A DNA stretch of 64,000 nucleotides from Chelatococcus reniformis (GTDB lineage: Bacteria; Pseudomonadota; Alphaproteobacteria; Rhizobiales; Beijerinckiaceae): assembly GCF_014640075.1 (NCBI RefSeq), contig NZ_BMGG01000010.1:248001-312000 (forward strand), given 5' to 3'. The notes beneath the pieces were generated by a model, which had not been told where the DNA came from, made no database searches, and worked only from the letters and a program-made list of their open reading frames with translations. Both the position numbers and the translations under genes were made by a program. Positions 34,445 to 42,525 of the stretch are shown one piece after another (the first letter of the stretch is position 1; every line of letters begins with the position of its first letter).

Positions 34445-34543
34445 GGTTCCGGGTGCCGGCCTAGGTCGCCCAATCAATGGCCGACACAGGGGACCGCGAT
34501 GAGGCCGGTGCCGCCAAAGGGGCGAGCACCGGCCTTATTCTTT
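34445..34543 (+). ncRNA. Candidate small RNA of about 100 bases
   Basis: A plausible promoter (34410-34438) and a good intrinsic terminator (34502-34543) bracket about 100 bases with no coding frame of note. Both neighbouring genes (34269 leftwards, and 34951 leftwards from the other side) are on the opposite strand, so the terminator cannot serve a protein gene. The interior has GCCGGCCTAGG and other self-complementary parts, giving a second possible stem. No known RNA family was recognised. Confidence 0.45.
34502..34543 (+). terminator. Rho-independent terminator
   Basis: Arms AGGCCGGTGC (34502-34511) and GCACCGGCCT (34526-34535) pair perfectly, with a 14-base loop, and TATTCTTT follows directly (34536-34543). 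This is a typical intrinsic terminator on the plus strand. Confidence 0.75.
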
Positions 34544-34579
34544 CGCCGGTCCCATCCCCGAGCGCCGGACCGATCGGGT

Positions 34580-34685
34580 CTAGAGCATTTCCGCGTTTCT
34601 GCGATTCGCCGAAATGCTCTATCTGTTTGTTTTGTCGCGCTTTCTTCACGCGAACCGGCGTCCACTTCGCTCGAAAACGCTCTAG
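34580..34685 (-). repeat. Dispersed palindromic repeat, copy C
   Basis: This copy is nearly identical over its length to copy B (4754-4859). The inner stem is TAGAGCATTTC against GAAATGCTCTA; the outer half TCCACTTCGCTCGAAAACGC is shared with copy A. Read on the minus strand it begins TAGAGCGTTTTCG, and its TAG (34682-34684) is the stop codon of the small gene 34682-34951. Confidence 0.85.
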
Positions 34686-34951
34686 CGGCCACGCCGGTCA
34701 GGCCCCTGCCGGAGCGCCAGTTGGCGCCCCGCCGAGGTGATGCAGACGACAGATCTAAACCTGGAGCCGAGGCGGACGCGAACGAACTGGCCGCTGTCCA
34801 TCCGCCTCGAGAGCTGCAGCAGCGGCTCGAGGCGCTCGTGTGGAATGTCGCTGGTGGCTTTCTCGCCGCCGGCGTCGACGAGCCAGCGCAGGGCCGAGAG
34901 ATAGCCTTCGGAAGGCAGGTGAGTCGCGTCGTTGGTCATGGCAGAACTCAT
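34682..34951 (-). CDS. Small protein of unknown function
   Basis: The frame of up to 89 residues from ATG 34951 (or 85 from ATG 34939) has no recognised family. The central part (EGYLSALRWLVDAGGEKATSDIPHERLEPLLQLSRRMDSGQFVRVRLGSRFRSVVCITSAGRQLAL) has amphipathic helices followed by short strands, and the ITSAGRQLAL end resembles the wing and last helix of small winged-helix proteins. Its codon use looks coding. The stop TAG belongs to repeat copy C, so its last residues may have been altered by the repeat insertion. The ribosome site is weak. Confidence 0.5.
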   Translation of the reverse strand: MSSAMTNDATHLPSEGYLSALRWLVDAGGEKATSDIPHERLEPLLQLSRRMDSGQFVRVRLGSRFRSVVCITSAGRQLALRQGPDRRGR

Positions 34952-35065
34952 GCATTGTCCAACGGGTCGGGTGTGTTGCTTCTGCAATCTTCACAATGGC
35001 TTGCCGAGCGGCGGCCGACGCCGCCGGCCTCCGCCACATGATCTCCGGAGACGCCTGAGGCCGCG

Positions 35066-35272
35066 CTACCGGCGCCGCTGTCCCTTCTGTCGGATCAGGC
35101 TCGCCAGTTCGGGTGCCGCGAAGGTAGCCCCGCCGACGCCTGCGACGCCGGCCACCTCCTTGCCCTTCTGGATGAGCCGCTGTGCCAAGTCGACGGCCTC
35201 CGCCAAGCTCTCGCGCACGAGTGCCGACGGCTCGCGGCCGTGCTTGCGATAGATCAACACCACGTAGCCCAT
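35066..35272 (-). CDS. Small protein of unknown function
   Basis: The 68-residue protein from ATG 35272 has GGAG seven bases upstream. The sequence MGYVVLIYRKHGREPSALVR begins with a beta strand, followed by a helix (ESLAEAVDLAQRLIQKGKEVAGVAG) and a basic tail (SLIRQKGQRRR). No family is recognised. Good ribosome site and normal amino-acid composition support a real gene. It lies 115 bases after the other small gene in the same direction. Confidence 0.55.
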   Translation of the reverse strand: MGYVVLIYRKHGREPSALVRESLAEAVDLAQRLIQKGKEVAGVAGVGGATFAAPELASLIRQKGQRRR

Positions 35273-35504
35273 TTCCGGTCTCCGTGCCCCCAAACCTGCA
35301 CCCCCAAGGGCAGGCTGACTAGCGCAAAGAGAGAATGGCATAATCCGCGCAACCTGAAAGCCGACTTCACGTTACTTTGAAGGGCGCGGCCGTGGCCGTA
35401 CTTGGCGGAGTTGCCGGCGCCGCGCAGAACCTCAGATGGTGTCGCTCGCGGCGGGCCGGCGTCGCGCGGCAAGGTTTGCTCCGTCCCGCGAGGCTGGCGC
35501 CGGG

Positions 35505-36962
35505 TCAGGCCAAGGTGTTCCTGTACAGGCGTCCGTCCTTCATGATGACCTTGAGGTTCTTGTCCGGATCGGCGAGCAGCTTGATGTCCCCGGTGGGATC
35601 GCCGTCGACGAGCAGCACGTCGGCATAGGCATCGGCTTCGATCACGCCCACCCTGGCGGGATACGGGTTGCGTGGGCCCGACATGGCCAGCAGCTCCCCG
35701 TTGGTGCCGGTCGCCATCGTCAGGATCTCCGCCGGGGCGTACCAGCGGGTCAGCGTCGCGAGAATGGCGCCCTGATCCTTCGTCCTCCCGGGGTCGAACA
35801 GCATGTCGGTCCCCCAGGCCGTCCTGAGCTTGTATTTCTTGGCGAAGCCGTAGGCCGCATCGGTGCCGGCGGACACCTCGAGTTGCTTGGCCCGGTTCAG
35901 CGGGTTGGGCTGTGGATTGGCATACTCGTTGTCGAGGAAGGGCTGCGTGCTGAGCCAGATGCCCTTGTCGGCCATGATCCGCGCCGTCTCCTCGTCCATC
36001 AACTGGCCGTGCTCGATACAGCGCACGCCGCCGCGAATGGCGGTCTGGACGGCGCGCGGCGTGTAGGCGTGCACCGTGACGTAGGTGCCCCAGTTGTCCG
36101 CCGCGTCCACGGCCGCGCGGAACTCGGCCTCGGTGAACTGGGCAACGTCGATCGGATCGTGGCTGGAGGAGACGCCGCCGCCGGCGGCCAGTTTCAGCTG
36201 GCTTGCGCCCAGCATCAGCTGCTCGCGCGCGCGCTTCAGCACCTGATCGGGGCCATCCGCGATCATGCCTGCACCCAAGACCTCGCCGTGGCTCAGAGGC
36301 GCGTTGGGTGCGGCCGGGACCTCGTAGGGCATGCGGAAGTCGCCGTGGCCGCTGGTCTGCGAGATCATAGCACCGCAGGGCCAGATGCGTGGCCCGGCGG
36401 TCAGGCCGCGGTCGATGGCGCGCTTGAGGCCGAACGACGGGCCCGCCATGTCGCGGATGCTGGTGAAGCCGCGCATCAGCGTCCTCTGCGCCTCGTCGGC
36501 CGCCGCCAGGTTGATGAAGCCGATGTCGGCGGTCAGCAGCTCCAGCATCGGAACGGCGGCCATCATGGCGTGCCAGTGCGCGTCGATGAGGCCGGGCATC
36601 AAGGTGCGGCCGCCGCCGTCGATGACCTGAGCGCCCGGAACGAGGGGGCTGTCGGCCGGCTCGACGGCCTTGATCTTGTTGCCGTCGACGATCACGCGCC
36701 GGCCCTCGGCCAGCTGGCCCGACTTGCCGTCGAACAACTTGACGTTGGCGAAGACGATCGGCGCCTTCGGCGCGTCGGGGATGCCGGCGCCCGCCTGCTT
36801 CGGCCACAGCTCCGCGGTGCCCGCCGCGGCGGCGCCCGCGAGGAAGGCGCGCCGTGTGAATCTGCGCTCGACGAGCGCATTCAGTCGGGCGAAGGCCGGG
36901 CTGTGGCACAGGCAGAGGCCCGCCTCGGACGGCTCGTCGTCGATGGGCGAACACGTGAACAT
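35505..36962 (-). CDS. Tat-exported amidohydrolase (imidazolonepropionase-like)
   Basis: This 485-residue metal-dependent hydrolase of the amidohydrolase superfamily has an N-terminal twin-arginine signal (RRFTRRAFLAGAAAAG, residues 33-48), so it should be folded with metal and exported to the periplasm. The metal motif is GLIDAHWHAM (His129 and His131), followed by VHAYTPRAV, CIEHGQLMD and AWGTDMLFD, and the C-terminal ADVLLVDGDPTGDIKLL. Relatives cleave peptides, cyclic amides or carbamates such as prolidase-like substrates. ATG 36962 has GGGAG upstream. It is a single gene on the minus strand with a palindromic repeat ahead of it. Confidence 0.88.
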   Translation of the reverse strand: MFTCSPIDDEPSEAGLCLCHSPAFARLNALVERRFTRRAFLAGAAAAGTAELWPKQAGAGIPDAPKAPIVFANVKLFDGKSGQLAEGRRVIVDGNKIKAVEPADSPLVPGAQVIDGGGRTLMPGLIDAHWHAMMAAVPMLELLTADIGFINLAAADEAQRTLMRGFTSIRDMAGPSFGLKRAIDRGLTAGPRIWPCGAMISQTSGHGDFRMPYEVPAAPNAPLSHGEVLGAGMIADGPDQVLKRAREQLMLGASQLKLAAGGGVSSSHDPIDVAQFTEAEFRAAVDAADNWGTYVTVHAYTPRAVQTAIRGGVRCIEHGQLMDEETARIMADKGIWLSTQPFLDNEYANPQPNPLNRAKQLEVSAGTDAAYGFAKKYKLRTAWGTDMLFDPGRTKDQGAILATLTRWYAPAEILTMATGTNGELLAMSGPRNPYPARVGVIEADAYADVLLVDGDPTGDIKLLADPDKNLKVIMKDGRLYRNTLA

Positions 36963-37047
36963 TCCCGGGCTCCCTTGGCTCAGGGCGGCTCGTGACGAGC
37001 CCCACCAATCATTGTTGGTGACGATAAAAAGACTTGAGACATTCGAA

Positions 37048-37075
37048 CCCGACCAGACGATTTCATCTGGTCGGG
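37048..37075. repeat. Perfect palindrome of the dispersed repeat type
   Basis: CCCGACCAGA (37048-37057) and TCTGGTCGGG (37066-37075) are perfect complements with an 8-base loop. It is 86 bases upstream of the amidohydrolase start and follows the end side of the next leftward gene. The loop half CATCTGGTCGGGA resembles the fragment at 32653-32680. Confidence 0.6.
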
Positions 37076-37201
37076 ACTTCCTCCGGGTCCGTGTCGTCCC
37101 TATTGCGGCAGGGTTCGGCGGAGGCGGAGCCGGCGGCGCATGACACCCCGTGCGCTTGCGCGGCTGGACCCGCCGTTCACGGCCCAGGGGCCCAGCCCCG
37201 C

Positions 37202-38131
37202 TCAGGCAGGGCGGTACACACCCTCCTCGTCGACCCGCGCGCGTCCGTCGGCGACGAGCTCCTCCAGGTGCTGCGAGATGGTGCGTGTCTCGCAGTCGAC
37301 CACCCACGGCTCCTGGTAGTCCACCGGATAGAGCAGGCGGCACGCGACCAGTTGTTCGAGCGTCTTGGGAGAGGAGCGCAGCAGCTCGAGCAGGCGCCCG
37401 TCGCGTTCGTCGAGCTTGGCGCCGTAGGCGGCCAGATCGTCGAGAAAGCGCTCGCGCTCGGTATAGATGCCGCGGTGGTGGAAGGTGACCCACACCTGCG
37501 CCGGGATCTCCGCCACACGCGCGATCGAGCGCCGGAAGTCGCCGAGGCTCGACGACGCGTCGCCGTAGTAGGGACCGAAACCGCTGAGGTCGATGTCGCC
37601 GATGAAGGCGATGCCCTCGGGCTCGATCAGGAGTGCAGTATGGCCGGCGGTGTGGCCGGGCATGTGGAAGGCGCGTATCCGCACCTGACCCAGATCCCAG
37701 ACCTGGCCGTCCCCATAGCCGGTCGCGTCGGGCCGCGGGGCATAGAAGAACTCGGACTCGAACTTGGCCAACATCGCCGGAAGAGCCGCCTCGGCGGTGC
37801 CGTAGGCTGCCGCCAGGCCCTCCCAGCTGTGCGCCGCCGCGAGGTCGGCCTCGTGCACGTGCACGGGAGCATGCGGCAGGCGGTGCAGGCCCGCCATGTG
37901 GTCCTCGTGCACGTGGCTCATCACCACCAGCTCGGCGGAGTCGAACGCGGGGCCGATGTAATTGGAGGCGATCGGCGTGTCCAAGGCGACGAGCGTGTCG
38001 GAACCACGCACCATGACCTGGTTCCCGTCGGGATACTTTCCGTTCTTCTCTCCGAGGAACACCGAGACGCGACCGAAGTCGGCACGCTGCAACGGAGGGC
38101 GGGCTGTGGATTCGGCGGCGAGGCTTGCCAT
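37202..38131 (-). CDS. Metallo-beta-lactamase-fold hydrolase
   Basis: The 309-residue protein has the zinc motif SHVHEDHMAG (His73, His75, Asp77, His78), then FHMPGHTAGHTALLIEPEGIAFIGDIDL with the second histidine and the bridging Asp, and FHHRGIYTER. The C-terminal 80 residues (LLELLRSSPKTLEQLVACRLLYP...ISQHLEELVADGRARVDEEGVYRP) form a winged-helix-like extension seen in glyoxalase-II/LACTB2-like enzymes. It probably hydrolyses a thioester, lactone or ester in the cytosol; the substrate is unknown. ATG 38131 is chosen as it begins the family sequence. Confidence 0.85.
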   Translation of the reverse strand: MASLAAESTARPPLQRADFGRVSVFLGEKNGKYPDGNQVMVRGSDTLVALDTPIASNYIGPAFDSAELVVMSHVHEDHMAGLHRLPHAPVHVHEADLAAAHSWEGLAAAYGTAEAALPAMLAKFESEFFYAPRPDATGYGDGQVWDLGQVRIRAFHMPGHTAGHTALLIEPEGIAFIGDIDLSGFGPYYGDASSSLGDFRRSIARVAEIPAQVWVTFHHRGIYTERERFLDDLAAYGAKLDERDGRLLELLRSSPKTLEQLVACRLLYPVDYQEPWVVDCETRTISQHLEELVADGRARVDEEGVYRPA

Positions 38132-38456
38132 GCTGATCTGTCTCTCTCCCTGGATCCTGTTTTGGCCGCGGCGGAGGCGGGCTTCGCCAGTGTATCCATC
38201 GGCCGCCCGAACGTCAGCAGGGCCCGGCGCTGTCGGCCGCATCGCGACACCCGGCCGCGGTCGGCGAAGCCGTCACCTGACAGTGGATCCGCCATCTGCC
38301 GATCGCCATCCGCCGATCCGCATCGCCGATCTGCTCCGAGCGTCCCCCGCCGCATGAGGCCTCGGGGCAGATTCGAGCGCCCGAGGCGATGGCGCGCCGA
38401 GGCCGCGCGGCTGTGGCTCAATTCGCCGTTGTGCATTATGGCTGACGCCGGGGCGC
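38132..38456. other. Intergenic region with short CGCCGATC-type repeats
   Basis: No gene is seen. Between 38288 and 38330 the sequence repeats CCGATC/CCATCCGCC-like units several times (ATCTGCCGATCGCC, CCGCCGATCCGC, ATCGCCGATCTGC). This is a simple degenerate repeat between two divergent genes. Confidence 0.35.
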
Positions 38457-39692
38457 GTGCGGCAGCATCGCCTTGCGGGCGCCGGCGATCACAACTCCGC
38501 GGATGAACCGAACGTGTCCAGCGCCGGCTTCGAGACGGACGTCGAGCTGATCGCGAGCATCGAGGCGGTGCCCTCGATCCTCCAGGTGGTGTGCGACGCG
38601 ACCGGCATGGGATTTTCGGCCGTCGCCCGGGTGACCGAAGGGCGCTGGATCGCCTGTTCGGTGCTGGACAGGATCGACTTCGGTCTGAAGCCTGGTGGCG
38701 AGTTGCAGGTCACGACCACCATCTGCAACGAAATCCGGCAGAGCGGGCAATTGGTGGTCATCGATCACGTGGCTCAGGACCAAGCCTTCTGCAGCCACCC
38801 GACGCCGGCGATATACGGCTTTCAGAGCTACATCTCCGTGCCCATCGTGCTGCAGGACGGGACGTTCTTCGGCACGCTCTGCGCCATCGATCCCCGGCCC
38901 AATCGGCTGAAGACGCCGGCCGTGATCGGGATGTTCCAGTTGTTTGCGGAACTCATCGCGTTCCACATTTCCGCGGGCGAGCGTCTCGCCCGGAGCGAGG
39001 CGAGTCTGCTCGATGAACGGGCGACAGCCGAGCTGCGGGAGCAGTTCATCGCGGTCGTCGGTCACGATCTGCGTAATCCCCTCGCTTCGATCAGTGGAGG
39101 GGTGCACCTGCTGCGGAAGGAGCCGCTCACCGGTCGTGCGCTGGCCATCCTGCAGGTCATGCAGGGCAGCGTCACGCGCATGTCGAGCCTGATCTCGAAC
39201 GTGCTCGACTTTGCGCGCGGGCGATTGGGGGGCGGCATTTCGCTGGATCGCGGCGACCCGCGAAATTTGGGTCCCACCTTGGAGCAGGTCCTGTCGGAGC
39301 TCTCGCTCGCCCACCCCGATCGAAGGATCGAGACGGATCTCACGATTCCCGACGCGCTGGAGTGCGACTGCGGGCGCATCGGTCAGATGCTCTCCAATCT
39401 TCTGGCCAATGCGCTCACCCACGGCGACCCGGCGGACCCCATCAGCGTAGAGGCAAAGTCCCGAGGCGGCGCATTCCTGCTGTCCGTTTCCAATTCAGGC
39501 AAAGCGATACCGGAGGAGACGGTGAAGCGCCTCTTCCAGCCGTACACGCGCGGAGAGAGCTTGAGCAAACAGGGCTTGGGGCTCGGGCTTTTCATCGCGT
39601 CCGAAATCGCGCGCGCCCACGGCGGCATACTGACCGTGATCTCAACCGATGAGGAGACGCGCTTTACATTCGAGATGCCGCTGCGCGCCTGA
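38457..39692 (+). CDS. GAF-domain sensor histidine kinase
   Basis: The 411-residue soluble kinase has a GAF sensor domain at about residues 30-175 (SILQVVCDATGMGFSAVARVTEGRW, CSHPTPAIYGFQSYISVPIVLQDGTFFGTLCAID), then the dimerisation/phosphoacceptor domain with His203 in FIAVVGHDLRNPLASI, and an ATPase with the N box GQMLSNLLANALTHG and the G box KQGLGLGLFIASEIARAHGG. It has no membrane segment. No response regulator is next to it, so its partner is elsewhere. The GAF domain resembles those of phytochrome-like or redox sensors, without a conserved bilin Cys that I can place. The start is GTG 38457; the ribosome site is weak. Confidence 0.88.
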   Translation: MRQHRLAGAGDHNSADEPNVSSAGFETDVELIASIEAVPSILQVVCDATGMGFSAVARVTEGRWIACSVLDRIDFGLKPGGELQVTTTICNEIRQSGQLVVIDHVAQDQAFCSHPTPAIYGFQSYISVPIVLQDGTFFGTLCAIDPRPNRLKTPAVIGMFQLFAELIAFHISAGERLARSEASLLDERATAELREQFIAVVGHDLRNPLASISGGVHLLRKEPLTGRALAILQVMQGSVTRMSSLISNVLDFARGRLGGGISLDRGDPRNLGPTLEQVLSELSLAHPDRRIETDLTIPDALECDCGRIGQMLSNLLANALTHGDPADPISVEAKSRGGAFLLSVSNSGKAIPEETVKRLFQPYTRGESLSKQGLGLGLFIASEIARAHGGILTVISTDEETRFTFEMPLRA

Positions 39693-39728
39693 GCCGCGGG
39701 GGCAACGGGCGCCGACGCGCCGGCGTGC

Positions 39729-39752
39729 CCACTCGGTTCGGGAACCGAGTGG
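39729..39752 (+). repeat. Perfect hairpin after the histidine kinase gene
   Basis: CCACTCGGTT (39729-39738) and AACCGAGTGG (39743-39752) pair perfectly with a 4-base loop CGGG. It lies 36 bases after the kinase stop and about 40 bases before the terminator. Confidence 0.6.
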
Positions 39753-39793
39753 CCGGCAACGCGTTTAATGGCCAGACCCCGTTATTGCCTTGG

Positions 39794-39826
39794 CCCCGTC
39801 CGCGCTCGCGGGCGGGGCTTCTCTTT
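39794..39826 (+). terminator. Probable intrinsic terminator of the histidine kinase transcript
   Basis: CCCCGTCCGCG (39794-39804) pairs with CGCGGGCGGGG (39807-39817), with one G-U pair, and is followed by CTTCTCTTT (39818-39826). The very short two-base central gap means the top of the stem opens into a small loop. Confidence 0.6.
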
Positions 39827-40040
39827 GGGGCGGCGCCTGGCAAGCGGCTCATTCTTGCGGCGCTCACGGGGCCGCAGCCTTATCCTTTGGGCACGATAGT
39901 TCGTCTTGGTTTCTCCCTGCTTTGGACGCTGGGAAAACCCCTCGGGCTTGCCGCCATGACGCGGCGTTGCCGGCCGGTCGGTGTCACCCCCGTGTATTTC
40001 ACGGTGTGCAATGATATTCCACACGGCTTGGCTGGAGCTT

Positions 40041-41975
40041 ATGGGCATTATGGCAACGATCATCTGGACAGGCGCTGCGGGCAACAACAGCTGGGCGGAC
40101 CCGGGCAACTGGTCCTTGGGCGCGCTGCCGGCGGCCGGCGACGACGTCGTCATCCCCGCGGGGGGCCATCCTGCCGTAACCACGAATTTGGCCGCATCGC
40201 AGTTTGCCTCGTTAACCGTTGAGGTTGGCAGTTCCGTGTCGGTGCTCGGCAGTGGATTGCTCAACATCGGCCACCTGTCGAACAGCGGTGACGTGAACAT
40301 ACAAGGCTCAACCAGCCTTTTTGTCTTTGGAGATAACAATAATATTGGAAATATCCAGGTTGGATCGTCCGGGCAGCTTCGCTTGTTTAACGCGGACTAT
40401 TCCGCTGCCGATCTGGCTGGGGTGGTCAGCAGCGGAAGGGTTGTTCTCAGTGGCGGTCGGTTCGATCTATTGGACGGGGAATTTGACCCGGCGCATTTCG
40501 GCGCCATGGAGTTTCTCTCAGTCAGCGTGGCGAATGGCACGCTCATAGCGGGTGCCAGGTTTCTAGGCGCGACACTAGATGCGGTCACCTTTCGAGGCGA
40601 TCTCAATGTTGAGCTTTCCTTGACGGTCACTAACGGGCTGACCGTCGTTGGGAGTGACGGTGGAGTTCCGGGAGTCGTCAACGTCACTGGTATTGCAGGT
40701 ATGACGGGCGGCGCTCTAGCGTTCAGTGGCGACCAGGTCATCGACGACGTGGTGATCAACCTGCCCGGACAAGCCACCGAAAACGGCGGCAACCTGGTAT
40801 CGTCGGGCGGTACCACAACGTTCGGAGCCGGCGCCGTCGTCAATCTCGACGTGACCGGCTCCGCGCTGCGGCTGACCGGCAGTTTCGTGAGCCTCGGCAC
40901 CATCAATGTCGGAGGGAGCGTCGTCAACGCCGGCAGCATCGTGATTGCCACTGGAGGCACCTTCACCGACACAGACTTCGTCAACAACGGCAGCTTCACC
41001 CTTCGGGCCGGCGGCGCCGCCAACCTCACCGGCTCGCTTACCGGCACGGGCACCATCAGCCTGGAGGACGGCGCCGCGATCACCCTGGGAGCCGTCGGCG
41101 CGCAGCAGACCGTCGCTCTTGTCGACGGCAAACTGACGCTCACGAACACCGCCGGGTTCGCTGCCACTATCGACGATTTCGACGACGCCACCGACGTGAT
41201 CGATCTGGCCAACGTCCATTGGGATGCGGGCGACACGGTGACCTTGCTCGCCGGCAACGTTCTGGAAATCACCCAGCTCGAGGACGGCACGACGATCCGG
41301 CTGCAGCTGGATCCGGGGGGCAGCTACGGCGGCGTTCCCTACCAACTGATCGACGACAGAGCGGGCGGCACCGCTATCGTGGTGACCTGCTTCTGCCGTG
41401 GCACCCGTATCGCCGCGCCGGGCGGCGAACGGCCGGTGGAGACCCTGGCCGCCGGCGACCCGGTGCTCACCGCCGCCGGCGAGATCCGACCGATCAAGTG
41501 GATCGGCCGGCAGACGGTGGTCTCCGCCTTCGCCGATCCGCTGTATTGCTACCCCATCCGCATCGCCGCCGGCGCGCTTGCCGAAGGTGTGCCCGTGCGC
41601 GATCTCTTGGTCTCTCCAGAGCACGCCCTGCTCATCGACGGCATCTTGGTGCAGGCCAGCGCGCTCGTCCACGGCGCCGCGATCACGCGCGTCGAACGAC
41701 CCCAACAGCGCTTCACCTATTTCCACATCGAGCTCGATGACCACGCCTTGGTCCTCGCCGATGGCGCGCCGGCCGAGACCTTCGTCGACAACGTCACGCG
41801 GCGGCGCTTCGACAACTATACGGAGTACGAGGCCCTGTTCGGTGGCAGCGAGCCCCGCATGCCGGAGCTGGAACTGCCGCGCGTCAAATCGGCCCGCCAG
41901 TTGCCGCGGGCCGTGCGCGAGCAGCTTGCGGCACGGGCGGAGGCGCTCGGCTTGATGAGCGAGGCGGCCGCATAG
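40041..41975 (+). CDS. Large secreted-type protein with C-terminal Hint (Hedgehog/intein) domain
   Basis: The protein has about 644 residues. The first 430 form a beta-rich, Gly/Asn/Thr/Val-rich passenger of repeated short strands (for example GSGLLNIGHLSNSGDVNIQGSTSLFVFG, VVNAGSIVIATGGTF, FVNNGSFTLRAGGAANLTGSLTGTGTISLEDG), as in bacterial adhesins or matrix proteins, and contain no cysteine. The Hint_2-type domain begins at Cys450 in VTCFCRGTRIAAPGGERPVETLAAGDPVLTAAGE, includes VSPEHALLIDGILVQASALV, and ends near FVDNVTRRRFDNY. Such domains may self-cleave at the first Cys. No standard signal peptide is seen. A start at ATG 40050 or GTG 39981 is also possible. Confidence 0.85.
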   Translation: MGIMATIIWTGAAGNNSWADPGNWSLGALPAAGDDVVIPAGGHPAVTTNLAASQFASLTVEVGSSVSVLGSGLLNIGHLSNSGDVNIQGSTSLFVFGDNNNIGNIQVGSSGQLRLFNADYSAADLAGVVSSGRVVLSGGRFDLLDGEFDPAHFGAMEFLSVSVANGTLIAGARFLGATLDAVTFRGDLNVELSLTVTNGLTVVGSDGGVPGVVNVTGIAGMTGGALAFSGDQVIDDVVINLPGQATENGGNLVSSGGTTTFGAGAVVNLDVTGSALRLTGSFVSLGTINVGGSVVNAGSIVIATGGTFTDTDFVNNGSFTLRAGGAANLTGSLTGTGTISLEDGAAITLGAVGAQQTVALVDGKLTLTNTAGFAATIDDFDDATDVIDLANVHWDAGDTVTLLAGNVLEITQLEDGTTIRLQLDPGGSYGGVPYQLIDDRAGGTAIVVTCFCRGTRIAAPGGERPVETLAAGDPVLTAAGEIRPIKWIGRQTVVSAFADPLYCYPIRIAAGALAEGVPVRDLLVSPEHALLIDGILVQASALVHGAAITRVERPQQRFTYFHIELDDHALVLADGAPAETFVDNVTRRRFDNYTEYEALFGGSEPRMPELELPRVKSARQLPRAVREQLAARAEALGLMSEAAA

Positions 41976-42047
41976 CGGCTGCCGCGGCGGCCCGCGCGGC
42001 CGCATGGCTTGCCGGCCTGTCGCTCATTTTGCAACTCGCTTGCGGCA

Positions 42048-42437
42048 GAAGGCGAGGGTCCCGGCCAGTTGTGCTGGCTCTTTGGCTGGTTCGACTACGT
42101 CGAACAGCAGAATCAGCACCGATCATCAATTCAATTGTCGGATTAGCCGTTCAGCTGGCGCGCGAAACTCTTGAAAACTGGCAATCGGAGTTTCTGCAGC
42201 TGCTCTTGCAAATCGGAGGTCCGGCTCTGCTTCTTTATGTCGGCTCGCCCCAATCCAAGAAAGGCGATGATCGCATGGAGGCGAAGATCGATGCCATCCG
42301 CGGCCGTGGAGCCCGTCAAAGCGGATCAGCTCATCAGCGAGATCGATCGCGCTTGCGCTGGGCGACATACGGACGAACGCCGGATCGCCATGGCGAAAGG
42401 GCGCCAGAGCGACGCACGGCATGGGGCTCAGCCATAA
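42048..42437 (+). pseudogene. DUF6766-like gene remnant with compensating frameshifts
   Basis: Three stretches in two frames join into the C-terminal half of a DUF6766-like membrane protein. The first is LCWLFGWFDYVEQQNQHRSSIQLSD (from 42069, ended by TAG). The second is VQLARETLENWQSEFLQLLLQIGGPALLLYVGSPQSKKGDDRMEAKIDAI, one base out of phase. The third is AVEPVKADQLISEIDRACAGRHTDERR, back in the first phase and stopping at 42437. The breaks are near 42125-42150 and 42290-42305. The N-terminal membrane segments expected upstream are missing. Family assignment relies on the NWQSEFLQL and LYVGSPQSK patterns. Confidence 0.7.
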
Positions 42438-42525
42438 CGCAGCTCATCCCGCTCTAAGTCTTGTTTCTAAGCCGATCCTGGCCAAGAAGCCGTGCCCGCT
42501 TCTGGCATCATGCGTTCCCGGCGGC

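Noticed and set aside
38288-38330. Possible CRISPR-like or tandem repeat array
   Set aside because: Units are short and degenerate (CGCCGATC-like) with no regular spacers; simple low-complexity sequence.
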